Assembly (NCBI GenBank): GCA_022495005.1
Contig: JAGYXB010001861.1
Coordinates: forward strand, 930,001 to 994,000
Reading direction: 5' to 3'
Source: Rhyacophila brunnea
Lineage: Eukaryota; Arthropoda; Insecta; Trichoptera; Rhyacophilidae
DNA: 64,000 nt
The position numbers and the translations under genes were made by a program. A model generated the notes under the pieces. That model was not told the origin of the DNA, did not search any database, and saw only the letters and a program-made list of their open reading frames with translations. Of the stretch, positions 1 through 10,577 are shown piece by piece. The stretch's first letter is position 1; the number at the start of each line of letters is the position of its first letter.

Positions 1-274
1 CACCAAGCCACGATTGCGGGAAAAGTTCCCTATTTCGTCGAAAGTAGCGACGCGTGGTCTCGAGAAATGTGGTTTTGATTAAATGTGGATTGTTTGTTTG
101 CACTATATTAAATTTGATAGAAACGCCTGTAATTGTGGGCAGGTTCAAGCAAATATTTTTGCACGAGCATTTGTATAGTGGCAAAATTTTATTAGAAAAT
201 ATATAAAATTTGTTTGCAGACAGATGTATATCGGCCTGTAGTAGGTTTAGTAGTTCAGTGTATCTAATTATTCA

Positions 275-589
275 TTTATTGATAAACGAGTCCTTTCAAA
301 ATAATAATTCCAATCTCAAATGCCACTATATTAATAATTCTAAATACACATTTCAGGGGTCGAGATGTTAAATTTCAGAAATCGGAACGCTGAAAAAATC
401 CAAATAAAAAAACTCGTTTGCAGTTAATATAGAATCAACCCAATCACGAATTTAAAAAAAAAGAAACAATCACTCCAATTCAGAATGATGAAGTATCGTC
501 ACCAATTTTACAGACAACTATTACTAACTGTCGTAATGCTTATCATAACAAAATAAAAAGTCACAATATGTTAAATATTTTAATTTATT
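275..589 (-). terminator. 3' UTR and candidate poly(A) signals of the RGG gene
   Basis: On the minus strand AATAAA occurs at 584-589, overlapping the stop codon (probably too early to use), and again at 275-280, about 310 bases past the stop. A further AATAAA lies at 186-191. The stretch between is AT-rich and non-coding. Which signal is used cannot be told from the sequence. Confidence 0.4.
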
Positions 590-1030
590 AACTACCCCCC
601 GAGCCTCCCCAGCGACCCTGGCCACGACCCCTACCGCCGCCGTAACCCCACTGATTCTGCTCAGCCCTGTTTCCCTGGTTGGAACTCTGGCCTCCTCTGC
701 TAGAGCCCTGGTATCCCCCTCCGTTCCGGTTGTCATGACTCCTAAACCCACCCCTACTCGAATACTGCTGTTGACTGTCGCGTCCGGAACTGTAACTGGA
801 AGAGTTGTACTTGTTGTCCCTGCTGGTACTGTACCCACCCCCTCCTCCGCGGGAGGAATTGTTATAGTTGTTGTATCCGCCGGAATTACTGTGTCCCCTG
901 CTACCGCCTCCGTAGCCACCTCTGCCGCCCTGGTGGTGGTCGGATGACTGGTCGTTTCGGCCATAATAAGGCCGCTTTGCGTCTCCATAAGACGGCCGTC
1001 CATGTCCTCCTCGGCTGTCATACGAATTGC
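588..1030 (-). CDS. Terminal exon of an RGG/Gly-rich (probable RNA-binding) protein gene
   Basis: Minus-strand 3'-terminal coding exon. Reading from 1030, a pyrimidine-rich tract ending CAG (1031-1033 region) is followed by an open frame of about 146 residues to a TAA at 588-590. The first two bases complete a codon split by the intron. The peptide is almost wholly Gly, Ser, Arg, Tyr, Asn and Gln, with repeated RGG, GGYGGG, SSRGG and NNYNN blocks and no ordered domain. It ends in Trp-Gly-rich repeats and Gly-Gly-Ser. Such tails are known from hnRNPs, FUS/cabeza-like proteins and DEAD/DEAH helicases, where they bind RNA, drive condensate formation and are arginine-methylated. No RRM or helicase motif lies in this exon, so I do not name the gene. 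A TTG inside the splice site opens the frame on paper but is not a real start. The rest of the gene lies upstream, to the right. Confidence 0.8.
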
Positions 1031-2445
1031 CTGTGGACAAAAGAAAAACAATAATTAAAAACAGTCAGTTTTGGCTATCAGAATTTTACTACAGGCTACT
1101 TCTCTACTGTCAAAATTCAAAACCCAGTAAGGGACAGTAAGGGAAAAAATGTTCAGGAAAGCCAAAAAAGTTTTTGGGAATCCCATTGCTATAATTATCA
1201 GAAAGTAATATACATACCTAAGTATAACATGTATATATTATATAGATTTTTAAATTTTCTATCCATACATCAAATAAAAGAATGGTTTTCTCAACGTTTT
1301 CACTGTTTTATACTAATTATCAATATGGAATCCAATAGTATAAACAAGATTTCTCAAATAATTGACTTGGAACAGAGCACGTAGGTACATACATTTGATT
1401 TTAAACCTTGGTATTATTAAAAGTTTTGTAATTTAAAATGGATAATACATTTAGTTGGCAGATGACATTAGTAATATTATTAAAATCAAGAAAAAATCCA
1501 AAGAATTGTGTAATTAGCGTAAAAACACAAGAAATATTCCACATTAAAATCATTATTTGATTATATTTCAGTTAAATTAACTTTATCAATAAAAATTTAC
1601 TTTTAGATAATTAAAATACTACATCATTTAATATAAATTTTTGTTCAACAATATGTTATAATTCTGAATGAAATAAAAAAACACTTAACACCTTAAATTA
1701 CAGTGTGGCTGGCCGTAATCGAACAAGAATGCCACAGTCGAATGTCATAATATATGAAGATTCGTAGATCAGATGCAAGGTTTTTACACGTTGAATATCT
1801 CAAATATGAATCATTTTATTTAAATACAAGCATGTGTATTAATTATTTGAGGTGTGTAGATATTTATAAATACAATAAAACGTTTTTTTTAATGTCGTTA
1901 GATATGTATTAAATTTAGCCGTTCCAAGATTTCCGGCAGACAAAATAAATGATATCCTCGCATAATACTCGATGCATTCATTGAAATGGTCATGTCAGGG
2001 ACGAGATTTTGGATGAAAAATAAATTCACTACGGCATGCAGATTCACCCAGCTACAATCTGAACCCTGACTATACAAATGGCCATTTATTGAATATTAAG
2101 AAGCGTACTGGTTATTACTCCTCATCTAAAATGTGAGAAATAAGGCATAGCCGGAGAACAAAATACTGGGTTACCTTTGGGGCGTGGCTGTACTAACGTA
2201 CGATTCTCGAGCGTGGATAAATGTGGGATAAACTTATCATATTAACGTAATTATACTTTTATGAAGAAGCATCTGATAACTAAAATTCTAGATATACTTC
2301 TGCGACGCAATTCTTTCTATATGTGACACACTCTAACATTTATTAATACAAATGTGTTTTAAATATAGTGAAGACATATTGACACAAGACATTGATATTA
2401 ATAGTTTAGGTATTGTTTGTCAGTAATACATACTTATTTAACATA
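1031..2445 (-). other. Probable intron sequence of the RGG gene
   Basis: AT-rich DNA with many short poly-A/T runs and no open frame of note. It follows the terminal exon's 3' splice site, so it should be intronic on the minus strand unless another exon lies hidden. No repeat family was recognised here. Confidence 0.45.
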
Positions 2446-2690
2446 TATAATTTTGAAAACACTTATATATATAATATATTATAATCAATAGAAAAAATCT
2501 TTTTGAAGAAAGTAAGACACCCCGCAGGAATCGAACCTGCATCTCTCGGGTATCGCGCCCACACACAATAGACTGTTAAAGGTGTCATACTTAATTGCGA
2601 CAAATTTTAATTAATTGCTTTTAATACTCACTGAAGCGCTTTCCAATTTGAGCTTTGTAAAACTATAGAAAACAAACTTAGGGATTCCAC
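2446..2690 (-). repeat. tRNA-derived SINE, family S1, copy a
   Basis: Read on the minus strand it contains a pol III B-box (GGTTCGATTCC) near 2525-2540, preceded by a GTGGGCGCGATACCC segment as in tRNA loops. The non-tRNA part holds CAATAGAAAAAATC and TTGAAAACACTT, shared with copies near 3181-3286, 21495-22080 and 44777-44990. The shared tRNA-like head plus the shared body make it a SINE rather than a tRNA gene. Confidence 0.65.
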
Positions 2691-2840
2691 TTTTACAAAA
2701 ATGTTAAGGTTATTCATTGTATGACAGTATTTCTGAGCTCTTTACTATACCCATATAACTTTCATATATTACGTACTTGTCAATAATGCTTCCATTTACC
2801 CCTGGCACGAAAACTCGCGCATCCTCTCAAAAGACGAATA
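2509..2840. repeat. Local direct duplication, unit A
   Basis: The stretch from the S1 tRNA-like head through AGCTTTGTAAAACTATAG, ATTACGTACTTGTCAATA and CTGGCACGAAAACTCGCGC recurs in the same order at 3181-4108 (unit B), where it is split by two insertions. Other S1 copies lack this 3' flank, so the duplication covers more than the SINE. Confidence 0.6.
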
Positions 2841-3180
2841 TTAAGGGGGGACATTGCTCAGCGTAGGTCAAAATGGAGCTTTTGTTCTATTTTCAAAGCA
2901 TGATCCTGACATACCTTAAACGTTGTAGATAATCTATTTATATAATTTTGAAGCCTTATTATCCTTTATATTTATTTTAAACATTTGATGACTGCATAAA
3001 GTATTTTTATTACATAAAATAGTACTCTTTTAAACCTCTCGCTCTAATGTTTTAGAATATAGTCATATTTCAGTACATAAATGTGCAATGGTGTTAAGAT
3101 TTTTTACGTTTATTAATTTTTAAACGCATTTATAAAACCATCAGTATAATTTACAATTACATAATTATAATTTACAATTT
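2841..3180 (+). mobile_element. One-arm copy of the TTAA-end foldback family
   Basis: It starts at a TTAA (2841-2844) followed by GGGGGGACATTGCTCAGCG, then matches the left arm of the large palindrome at 40229-40898 (for example CGTTGTAGATAATCTATTTA and CCTCTCGCTCTAATGTTTTA). The duplicate unit B reads straight through the same point (4100-4115) without it, an empty site. The right border is uncertain. Confidence 0.6.
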
Positions 3181-3286
3181 ACAACCCGTAGGAATCCGAC
3201 CTGCATCTCGGGTATCGCGCCCACGCACATAAACCACTATGCTAAAGGTGTCATACTTAATTGCGACAAATTTGTACTAATGGTAT

Positions 3287-3658
3287 TTAAGACGGTACTT
3301 CAGTGAAATGGTAAATAATTTTCAACTATAGGTGCGACGAAATTTTGGACTCGCTGGCAATCGGAGAACGAACGTCGAGCTATGAACACGTCAATTTGTT
3401 TCGTGATGGCGACGGGGATATTAATTCTTAAGTCGTGTAAAGATGACTAAAAAACGTTACCCATTTACTTGAAAAAGAAAACATGTCAATGAATATATTA
3501 TTATTGTTAGTAATAAAACAATAAACAGAACATTAAATGGACGCATGTTGGATTTATATGACAAATTATGTTTTGTTCTGCACGCGTCGTTTGCACAATC
3601 TTCGCGTCGCGTAGTCACGATCTTTTTAGACCATGCCTCAACTGAGGTATAGCCTTAA
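3287..3658 (+). mobile_element. TTAA-flanked MITE, family M2, copy 1
   Basis: TTAA at both ends (3287-3290, 3655-3658). The left terminus reads TTAAGACGGTACTTCAGTGA and the right, on the other strand, TTAAGGCTATACCTCAGTTG, so the ends are imperfect inverted repeats. TTAA targets are typical of piggyBac-group elements. There is no coding capacity, so it would be non-autonomous. It shares its whole length with five other copies in this window. Confidence 0.75.
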
Positions 3659-3659
3659 T

Positions 3660-3863
3660 TTCTTTTATTTTGTTAACTGTCAATTCATGGTAGAAGTGCA
3701 TTGTATTGTTGTTTTTATTTAATAAAACGCTATTTTTGTGTAGTACTTATTCCACTTTTAATCAATAGATTAGGACCGGTTTCGTCCGCCTCAGAGGGAC
3801 ATTTTCAACGTGGAAAAAGTACTACAAAAAAATTGCGTTTTATTAAATAAAAACAACAATAGT
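3660..3863. repeat. Short hairpin element with 50 bp arms
   Basis: Arms at 3705-3755 and 3810-3860 are near-perfect reverse complements (ATTGTTGTTTTTATTTAATA against TATTAAATAAAAACAACAAT), around a core with ACCGGTTTCGTCCGCCTC. The direct repeat TATAGCCTTAAT stands on both sides (3648-3659, 3864-3875), as a 12 bp target duplication would. Relatives lie at 32950-33145 and 37744-37805. Confidence 0.6.
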
Positions 3864-4108
3864 TATAGCCTTAATACTCAACTTTCTATAGCCTTAATAC
3901 AAGCGCTTTCCAAGTTGAGCTTTGTAAAACTATAGAAAACAAACAACTTAGGTATTCCACTTTTACAAAAATATTAAGGTTATTCATTATATGACAGTTG
4001 TTCTGAACCCAATCCTTACTATACCTACATAACTTATATATATTACGTACTTGTCAATAATGCTTCCATTTACCCCTGGCACGAAAACTCGCGCATTCTC
4101 TCAAAAGA

Positions 4109-4513
4109 CGAATATTAAAGAAAAACTCAAAAATTCTATGTATGTGTTCATCTCTAATGCGTATTTACGCCGGCGAAACAATCCCCACCCACACCGCGCT
4201 ACACGTCACTCGGCAAAGGGAGGAAGAAAGAAAAAAGAGCGTTCACGATCTGGAGAGCTTAATCGCGGATTTGCATTAGCAGCTGTATTGTTCGACGGGA
4301 GCCGCCTTTGCCGAGAGTGACGCCGTTAAATGCCTTCCTAGTACATATTATACACTGTGCCGCCGCCACTGCTTCACGAACGTATTACAAAACTTACGTC
4401 ACTATTGAACAGTGGTTTGCAAGACAAGTTTACCGATGGCCGCATCAACCTAACCAGTCAACCTACGCGTCAACACGATTGAATTGGTTGCTGAATCGTT
4501 GTGTGTTGTTCAA
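4109..4513. other. No recognised feature
   Basis: Moderately GC-rich DNA with short open frames on the plus strand and no recognisable protein motif. I see no splice-bounded exon or repeat match within the window. Confidence 0.3.
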
Positions 4514-5090
4514 CAGCGAACGGTGGAGGTAGACTGCTAAGATCCGCAATAAATGATGCACACTAAACTTTGTCAGTCATACGTATTTGTTTTCATTGAA
4601 ATAAGACTAGGTACAACTTACAGATGGTGTTGGTTAATTTTTAAAATTCAATTTAAAACATGCGAAAACTAAGCCATAATAGATAATACTCAAAAAATAC
4701 TCATCTATCTATAAAATATCTAAAATTATGCAATTGAATCATACATAACTTTGAAATAGAATAATATTTTTGAACTATCATTGTTTGGTTTAGGTAGGGC
4801 TTAATGAATTAAAAAAAAAGAACAAACACTATGTGTAATATTTATTCTTAATCCAACGAAAACAAATAAGTATGAATGAAAAAGTGTGCACAATTTTGTC
4901 GGATCGCCCAAAATATACTAAAACTATCATGGTTTGGTTCAGGCATGGTTTAATTGATTTTTAAAAACTAACTAATACCATCTGTAAAATGTAGTCTTAG
5001 TTGAATAAAAACAAATACGTATGACTAACAAAGTTTAATGTGCACTATTTATGGCGGATCTTAACAGCCTACCTCCACCCTTCGCTACCG
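4514..5090. mobile_element. hAT-like MITE, family H1 (CAGTGGCGAAGG ends), divergent copy
   Basis: Left end CAGCGAACGGTGGAGGTAG and right end CCTCCACCCTTCGCTACCG are inverted relatives of the family ends. Inverted internal motifs (CTTTGTCAGTCATACGTATT on one side, its complement on the other) show that the long arms take up much of the element. CAG-type ends fit hAT elements. No clear target duplication was found for this copy. Confidence 0.65.
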
Positions 5091-6849
5091 GTGTAGTTGT
5101 CATTTATGACGATCGGCTGAAGTCGTCGAATTTGCTCGTGTAATTAAAGCATAATCAGCAAGTCATAAATTTTAATCTAACCAATATTTAAACATTGACA
5201 AACCGATACAGGGTTACATGTACCTATACATTGATATAATTGATGAGTTTATCATCCTTGGAACTCAAAATTTCCAACCAAATACAAATAATATGCTAGA
5301 AATACAACCAAAAAAGAATCTCCAATAGTTGAAGGTAGCAGACCCAAAGGGTATTTTGGTATATTTATATTTTGTAACACAGTAGTAACCAATCGTAAGC
5401 GTCGAGACGATCGAATCGATGCCTGAATCCTTATGTGTAATTGCTATTTAAGGTTGACGATGACCATCGACCTGCGTTGTGAAGTTTGATAGTGTAATTA
5501 GAGCAAATATTTTACTTTGACGATATTTTGACTTTATAGAATCTATAAATTTAATCGACTGCAATCTGAAAATCAGCTAACTGCACTTTTGAACAAACAT
5601 GAGCTTTTGATGGCATTTTGTTATAAAGCATGTTTTCTATGCTCACACAAAATGTCAAACTCCTAAACCTATAAAAAAATGCGTCATCGTTCAAACAAAA
5701 AAGCCAATTGCAGGTGCCAAATTTTCAATATCGTAAATGGAACAACTCCGCTCTTTATTTAATTTTTCTTTCTATAGGTATAAAAGGGAAGCTAAGATAG
5801 TGCATTAATGTATAGCAGCTTATTTGTAAATAAACGTGTATTTTTGGAACTGTTAAATTCCGCTCGATAGTTTAATTATTAAGATTATCTATTTCCTGAA
5901 TAATTTGCCCAAATGGAGTTGAGTTAGTCGGTTTGCAGATTAAGTAGTCGAAATAAATATCATGACTACAGCTAAAACTGCACGTCGACAGATTTGAAAT
6001 TAACTGCAACAAATTATAAGAAAGTATTTAAGTAATCAACCGAGGAAACCGGTCCAATTGTTACGATTTGACAAGACATCCATCTATAACCATTGCCATT
6101 ATTCGCAATAAATGAAGATTTTCGATTGCATATTTCGTTCAAATTATCATCAATTATTTCAATATGTGTTAATCATAATCATCACCTTCCGCAAGCAGTT
6201 CACCATACTTTCTTTCGATACGATACCGTTCCGTTGCAAATGTATCGATCGATACTTATTCTTTCGACATGACAACCCTACAATCTAATAACGCTGACTA
6301 CGACTGTTTTTTAAACAATACTGATATCTAAAATGTCACATTATAAAGTCACTGGATGTAGGAAAAATCAAAGTTCAAATACTAAATAAAAATGGAAACA
6401 ATGTGCAATACGTAGGTATACATATACAGGTATATATTTTATGTTCTCTGTTGTATGTTAGAGATCCTGCAAAGGAAAATTGAGAAACGGATACAGCTCA
6501 AAGGAGATGAAAGGAAAATACAATGCAAAGGATTTCGGATATAAAAGGTTTTCCGTGGAACATAGGAATGATAATTTCATCAAATGTGATGTAGCAATGC
6601 AATGCACTCGTGTTTTTGATACTTGAATAAAAGCAGAGAAGGGGAAGTTGAATATTCTGTCAAATAATCGAAATAAATACCTAACTCGCACGAAAAGGAC
6701 ATATGGACCTTAACAGAATTCTATGATTGGTTGTAAGCCTTGGCTCAACCCGTTGGATTACATAACATGTACCTATACACATCACGATTGGAAAAAAAAC
6801 AACACGTTAATTTGACACGTAAAATGTTGTAACTATACTAAAAATGGGC
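5091..6849. other. No recognised feature
   Basis: AT-rich DNA. Short open frames occur but none looks coding. No match to the repeat families traced elsewhere in the window was noticed. Confidence 0.3.
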
Positions 6850-7165
6850 ACCAGAGCACCACAGCCAAAATTTTATTAAACTTGTAATATAAGTATATTG
6901 GTCGCCTGAATAATGTTTTCAAAAATAATCTCCCACTGAGCCTAAAGCGCAAAGTCTTCAACCAGTGTGTGCTTCCCGTAATCACATATGCGTATGAAAC
7001 ATGGACCTTAAATAAAAGAGAGATCCAGCAACTTAGGGTAGCAAAGCGTGGTATGGAGAGGTGCATGCTGGGCATAACGCGAAAGGACAAAAAGCGGAAT
7101 GGTTGGATAAGAAAACAGACAAGGGTAATCGACGTAATAACTAATAAAATGGGTTTAAAGCCCAT
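6850..7165 (+). pseudogene. LINE reverse-transcriptase C-terminal remnant
   Basis: The plus-strand frame reads through LKRKVFNQCVLPVITYAYET, then RVAKRGMERCMLGITRKDK and WIRKQTRVIDV. This is the conserved block after the RT palm/thumb in RTE/Jockey-like LINEs (usual form LPVLTYGAETW, then AMERAMLG). The remnant is 5'- and 3'-truncated and lacks the catalytic YADD region. It does not begin with a real start codon. Confidence 0.75.
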
Positions 7166-7590
7166 AACAGTCAATATAATAACTCAAATATCGTATACAT
7201 AGGTACCTACTTGTTTAAAACTATTACAATGTAGTTCTGCCACGTAAACGCAAATTAAATTAATAAGTTATATCTAGATAAGAATACATTTTAAATGTAA
7301 AACCATGACAAACCCATCGTCATCGATGTGTAGTTATAAGTGTAGAATTTAAATATAAATATAAAAGGTTATATAGAATTTAATTTCAATTCCGAATCGA
7401 TCAAGAAAGGAGAATAGGTACCTTATCTAATAATAATAATTATCTTCTATTTCTTAAAAATAAATTCCCACAATGCAAATTTTAGATATAGAAATATTAG
7501 AATTTACAGAAGTGTTTTTATATTTAAACATCATTAGGGTAGGAGGTTAGGTTTTGTGAAGTTTAGTTTACATTGATATGATGGTCTAGC

Positions 7591-8252
7591 GCTGATATCA
7601 GTGGCGAAGACTCCGTACTAGGCGATTATTTGAAGCCTACCTTCTTAAGAAAAATATTTTTAATATCATATTGACTTATTTATATAATCACTTGATTATA
7701 TTATATTCTATAAAATAATTTATTTTGTCAACGAGAGATGCCGTATGTGTAGGAATGTATTACACAGACAATCTGCAAAGGTTTTAAAAAATATACCACA
7801 GCGCGCCATCTGTCTTGACGTAAGGTCTGATTATGTTTCTAATAATTCTCAATTTTTTTCATATGGACTTTCCGTCACGTAGCCACGCCCAGTCTATCGA
7901 ATTGTACGAACTAAAGTAAGCTTCGTTCGCAGAGACCGAAAAAAAATTCTATGGTGTTTAATCGAATATTAATAAATATAGGTAGACTGTTTTTAAAAAT
8001 AAAAAGAAGTTTTATCTAATGATTTTTGATGTGTATAAATGTTTTGAAAAAATACGTAATTTAAACTGATCGCTTAATTTTATGTCGTCAGTGAGTATTA
8101 GTGTGTCGTTGTCATCAGTGTGTTTCATTCATTAGTAGTAATATCGTATTATCTTCTTATTTGTCGTAATTATACCTGACAAGTGTGTTCTTTTTATCAG
8201 ATCTCCACAGCCTACCTCTTTCCAAAAGTCACCCTTCGCCACTGGCTGATAT
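7591..8252. mobile_element. hAT-like MITE with exact 8 bp target duplication
   Basis: The element spans 7599-8244, starting CAGTGGCGAAG and ending CTTCGCCACTG (11 bp perfect terminal inverted repeat). GCTGATAT is repeated immediately outside both ends (7591-7598, 8245-8252). An 8 bp duplication with CAGNG ends is the hAT hallmark. The 646 bp interior is AT-rich, has no transposase motif and is unlike H1 inside. Confidence 0.85.
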
Positions 8253-8699
8253 AATATGTAAAAAACACAGAATGTATATTCAAGGAATTCTTCCCAAAAA
8301 CGATACCCTATAAAAAAATATAATATTCCTCGTGGAAACAAACTGTTGTTTATTTACCTAATACTGCATAATATATAACAAAATAATATATTCTTCAATA
8401 ACTCTATTAAGTCAATGTAGTATGATTATAGCCGAATTTTAATGTATAATATGTATGTTGGATGTACGAAATATATAATGATATACGTTGCAGAACGGAA
8501 TCGGAAGGCAGCCTCTCTCCTTATTGCGAGTCCGAAATATGACGTGCTACAGTAAGATTTCACTTTTCGAGTGGGCCAAGCCAGACGAATATGTGGAGTG
8601 GCGTACCAACTAAACTTCGTTTCGATATAAAAAAAAAATATTGTAATGTATACTGACGGTAGGTAGTCACATGAATCCCGAAGTCTCGGAGTGCTTTCT
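8253..8699. other. No recognised feature
   Basis: AT-rich sequence. A minus-strand open frame crosses it but has no recognisable motif and runs into the neighbouring repeat. Confidence 0.3.
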
Positions 8700-9080
8700 C
8701 TTTTTACCATATTAACCCACCCTTGACAAAGTTCCTTATAAGGTACATTGTGTTTAATGCAAATCGTTTTATTCACGCAGTGTGTTTTAACACGTTTCCG
8801 GAAACTTGTACGTATGCAGTTCGCCGTATCACACTTCACCGTGAAATGTTGTATCGGAAATATATGGCCGTATATTAAAGATTATCCAACCCCCCTTGGT
8901 TGTATAATACTGACATGAAATTAATGTCTAAATAAAACATGGTTCTTGTCGGTTTACACCGAACAGGAAGTGAGCAGCAAACAAATTAAAAAAATAGCCG
9001 ATATACTGGATTATTTGTTAGGTTAAGTTAGGTTTTCATTCTTAAATTCATGAACTTTGCCAAAATCAGCTATGAAAATT
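8700..9080 (+). repeat. Dispersed repeat with an internal TTAGG run, copy 1
   Basis: Shares CGCCGTATCACACTTCACCG, GTTCTTGTCGGTTTACA and TTAGGTTAAGTTAGG with copies at 28505-28815 (minus) and 62121-62370 (plus). The TTAGG run belongs to the repeat body rather than to a telomere. No terminal structure was resolved. Confidence 0.6.
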
Positions 9081-9129
9081 GAATAAACACAAATCGCAAC
9101 ATTCAACTCGATACGGAGTGTCTGGGATA

Positions 9130-9460
9130 CACGTGTACTCGGTTAAAACCAAATACCGCCTATTCGACGCTTGCATTCTGACGGTGCTGCTTTACGGTAG
9201 CGAATGATGGCACCTTACGAAGGTTCAGAGCAACCGTATAATGGGCTTTGAGAACAGTTGTTTGCAACGGGTACTGGGAGTACAGTGGTATGACTTTCAG
9301 AATCATGAGGAGATAAGAGCGCGAACCAAGCGACCTCTCATCACACTGATGTAGCTCGGCCACGTGCTACGGATGGCAGAAGAAAACTTCAATCTGGCTT
9401 GCCTGTTCTTCAAGCCAACCTGATTCCGGCGTCCTAGAAGGCCGCTAAATACGATATATA
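9130..9460 (+). pseudogene. Decayed LINE reverse-transcriptase tail
   Basis: The plus-strand translation reads KTKYRLFDACILTVLLYGSE, a stop, W, then later QRVLGVQW, IRARTKRPLI and LGHVLRM. This follows the usual order of the post-RT region in LINEs (LYGSETW, RILGV.W, GHVLRM). In-frame stops and a frameshift show it is dead. Confidence 0.65.
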
Positions 9461-9758
9461 AATTGTATACTGCGGAGCTACGAGATGCTGTATGACTTGG
9501 AATGACACAAAAAGATTATCGGGAGCCGCCGTGTGGTGTCCATATAAATTATGCTCCAGCTAGTGGCGGACATGGCTGAACGGAAAGAAAAAGAAGATTT
9601 ACAATTTACGAAATAAGTACCTACAATGATAATATATGTTGGCAACTGCGTTTTATGAAAGTATGTACGGGCATATATAAGGAGCATTATTTATTTTAAG
9701 TTACGTATTTATTTAAAGAAAAAAGCCTTTTCTTCGAAGTTAATATTTTCGATTTTAC

Positions 9759-9960
9759 CTCGATTCTCTATCTGTTCCCACCTCTGCAACGAGACGCTTG
9801 CAGAGAATCGTCCGTGGCATTCCTCGAGCGTCGAAGTAACCAAAACCGCCCCGCTCCTCGACGACGCCGCACCGCCGCCCTCTTTCGAAGCCTCAAGCCG
9901 CCGAGCAGCCTGCGACCAGAGTTTCCGGTATTCCCCCGCATCCGGTTGGCGGGAATGCAA
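9759..9960 (-). CDS. Candidate exon with good 5' splice site (uncertain)
   Basis: Minus-strand GC-rich block in AT-rich surroundings. From 9960 one frame stays open for 67 codons to a donor GAG|GTAAAA at 9759/9758. The peptide is hydrophilic and could be helical (EYRKLWSQAARRLEASKEGG, then LQRWEQIENR); I do not recognise it. TTTAG precedes 9960 but its pyrimidine tract is poor, so a transcription start just upstream (TATA box 9990-9997) may be likelier than a splice acceptor. The donor leaves one base of a codon, which matches the two-base start of the terminal RGG exon (1030), so the two could be spliced; chance phase agreement is one in three. An alternative frame from an ATG at 9927-9929 (on the complement) is Arg-rich and stops before the donor. 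Confidence 0.35.
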
Positions 9961-9967
9961 CTAAATG

Positions 9968-9997
9968 CACTGTGCGATTCCATTCGCAGTATTTATA
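9968..9997 (-). promoter_or_regulatory. Candidate TATA box and initiator
   Basis: On the minus strand TATAAATA lies at 9990-9997 and CAGTG, the core of the arthropod initiator, at 9968-9972. Placing A+1 at 9971 puts the TATA box 26 bases upstream, within the normal range. It sits directly upstream of the GC-rich candidate exon. Confidence 0.35.
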
Positions 9998-10321
9998 CCC
10001 ACTGTAGTTGACACGATAGAGCATAAATCTGCTGATATATATATTCAGGCTTCTCTTAAAGTGATGCATATCAGATATCAAGCAGGTAAAGCTATTCTGG
10101 AGTGTTGCAACGAGCATTTGTTTCATATTACTGAAAGTAAGATAACATATCATAATAACTATTATAGGACACGCGTTTAGCTAACTTCAAATAGGTTTTT
10201 TGGCATTTAATAATAACGTTGACGTTTAGCTGACGGAACTGTCCATTGGGGTTACATGTAAGTTGTAAGAATTACATTTCACTATAGTAGGTACAGTTCG
10301 CCGTGAGCTGACTGAACGAAC

Positions 10322-10577
10322 GTTCTCACTGATTATTTGATGGCACCAAAGGTTGATTTATTTTTTATTAACTATATCATGTTTGTGGATGTGTAAAATA
10401 GGTTAAATTTATTCTTGTATTTATCATTTTACTTTAATATCTATATAAGCACTCATACTTTCATGTTATATTGGTTGTTATTTGTAATTAAGACATTTTT
10501 ATAATTTGTATTTATTATGTATTATGGCGCATTGGCCAATCGCTGTAATGCCATAATACTCTTAATAAATAAATAAA
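10322..10577 (+). mobile_element. LINE 3' UTR tail with terminal hairpin, copy 1
   Basis: Ends with a stem-forming segment (ATTATGGCGCATTGG to TGTAATGCCATAAT) followed by AATAAATAAATAAA. The same tail recurs at 18533-18797. A hairpin plus a short A/T-rich tail at the 3' end is typical of LINE 3' UTRs bound by their own reverse transcriptase. The 5' part is missing. Confidence 0.55.

Larger units (their letters stand above)
3181..4108. repeat. Local duplication unit B, split by two insertions
   Basis: Unit B repeats 2509-2840. It is interrupted by a TTAA MITE (3287-3658) and by a hairpin element (3660-3863). The SINE body resumes around 3899 with AAGCGCTTTCCAAGTTGAGC and runs to CTCAAAAGACGAATATTAAA, where unit A instead has the foldback insertion. 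Confidence 0.6.

Noticed and set aside
735..947. 70-residue plus-strand frame inside the RGG exon
   Set aside because: Antisense shadow of the Gly-rich repeats.
524..1051. 175-residue Thr/Val-rich open frame on the minus strand across the RGG exon
   Set aside because: A different frame of the same strand over the repetitive RGG exon. Low-complexity codons keep several frames open; the RGG frame alone fits the splice site and gives a familiar composition.
9768..9983. Arg-rich minus-strand frame from an internal ATG
   Set aside because: Overlaps the other candidate frame in the same GC-rich block and stops before the donor site; composition is that of random GC-rich DNA.
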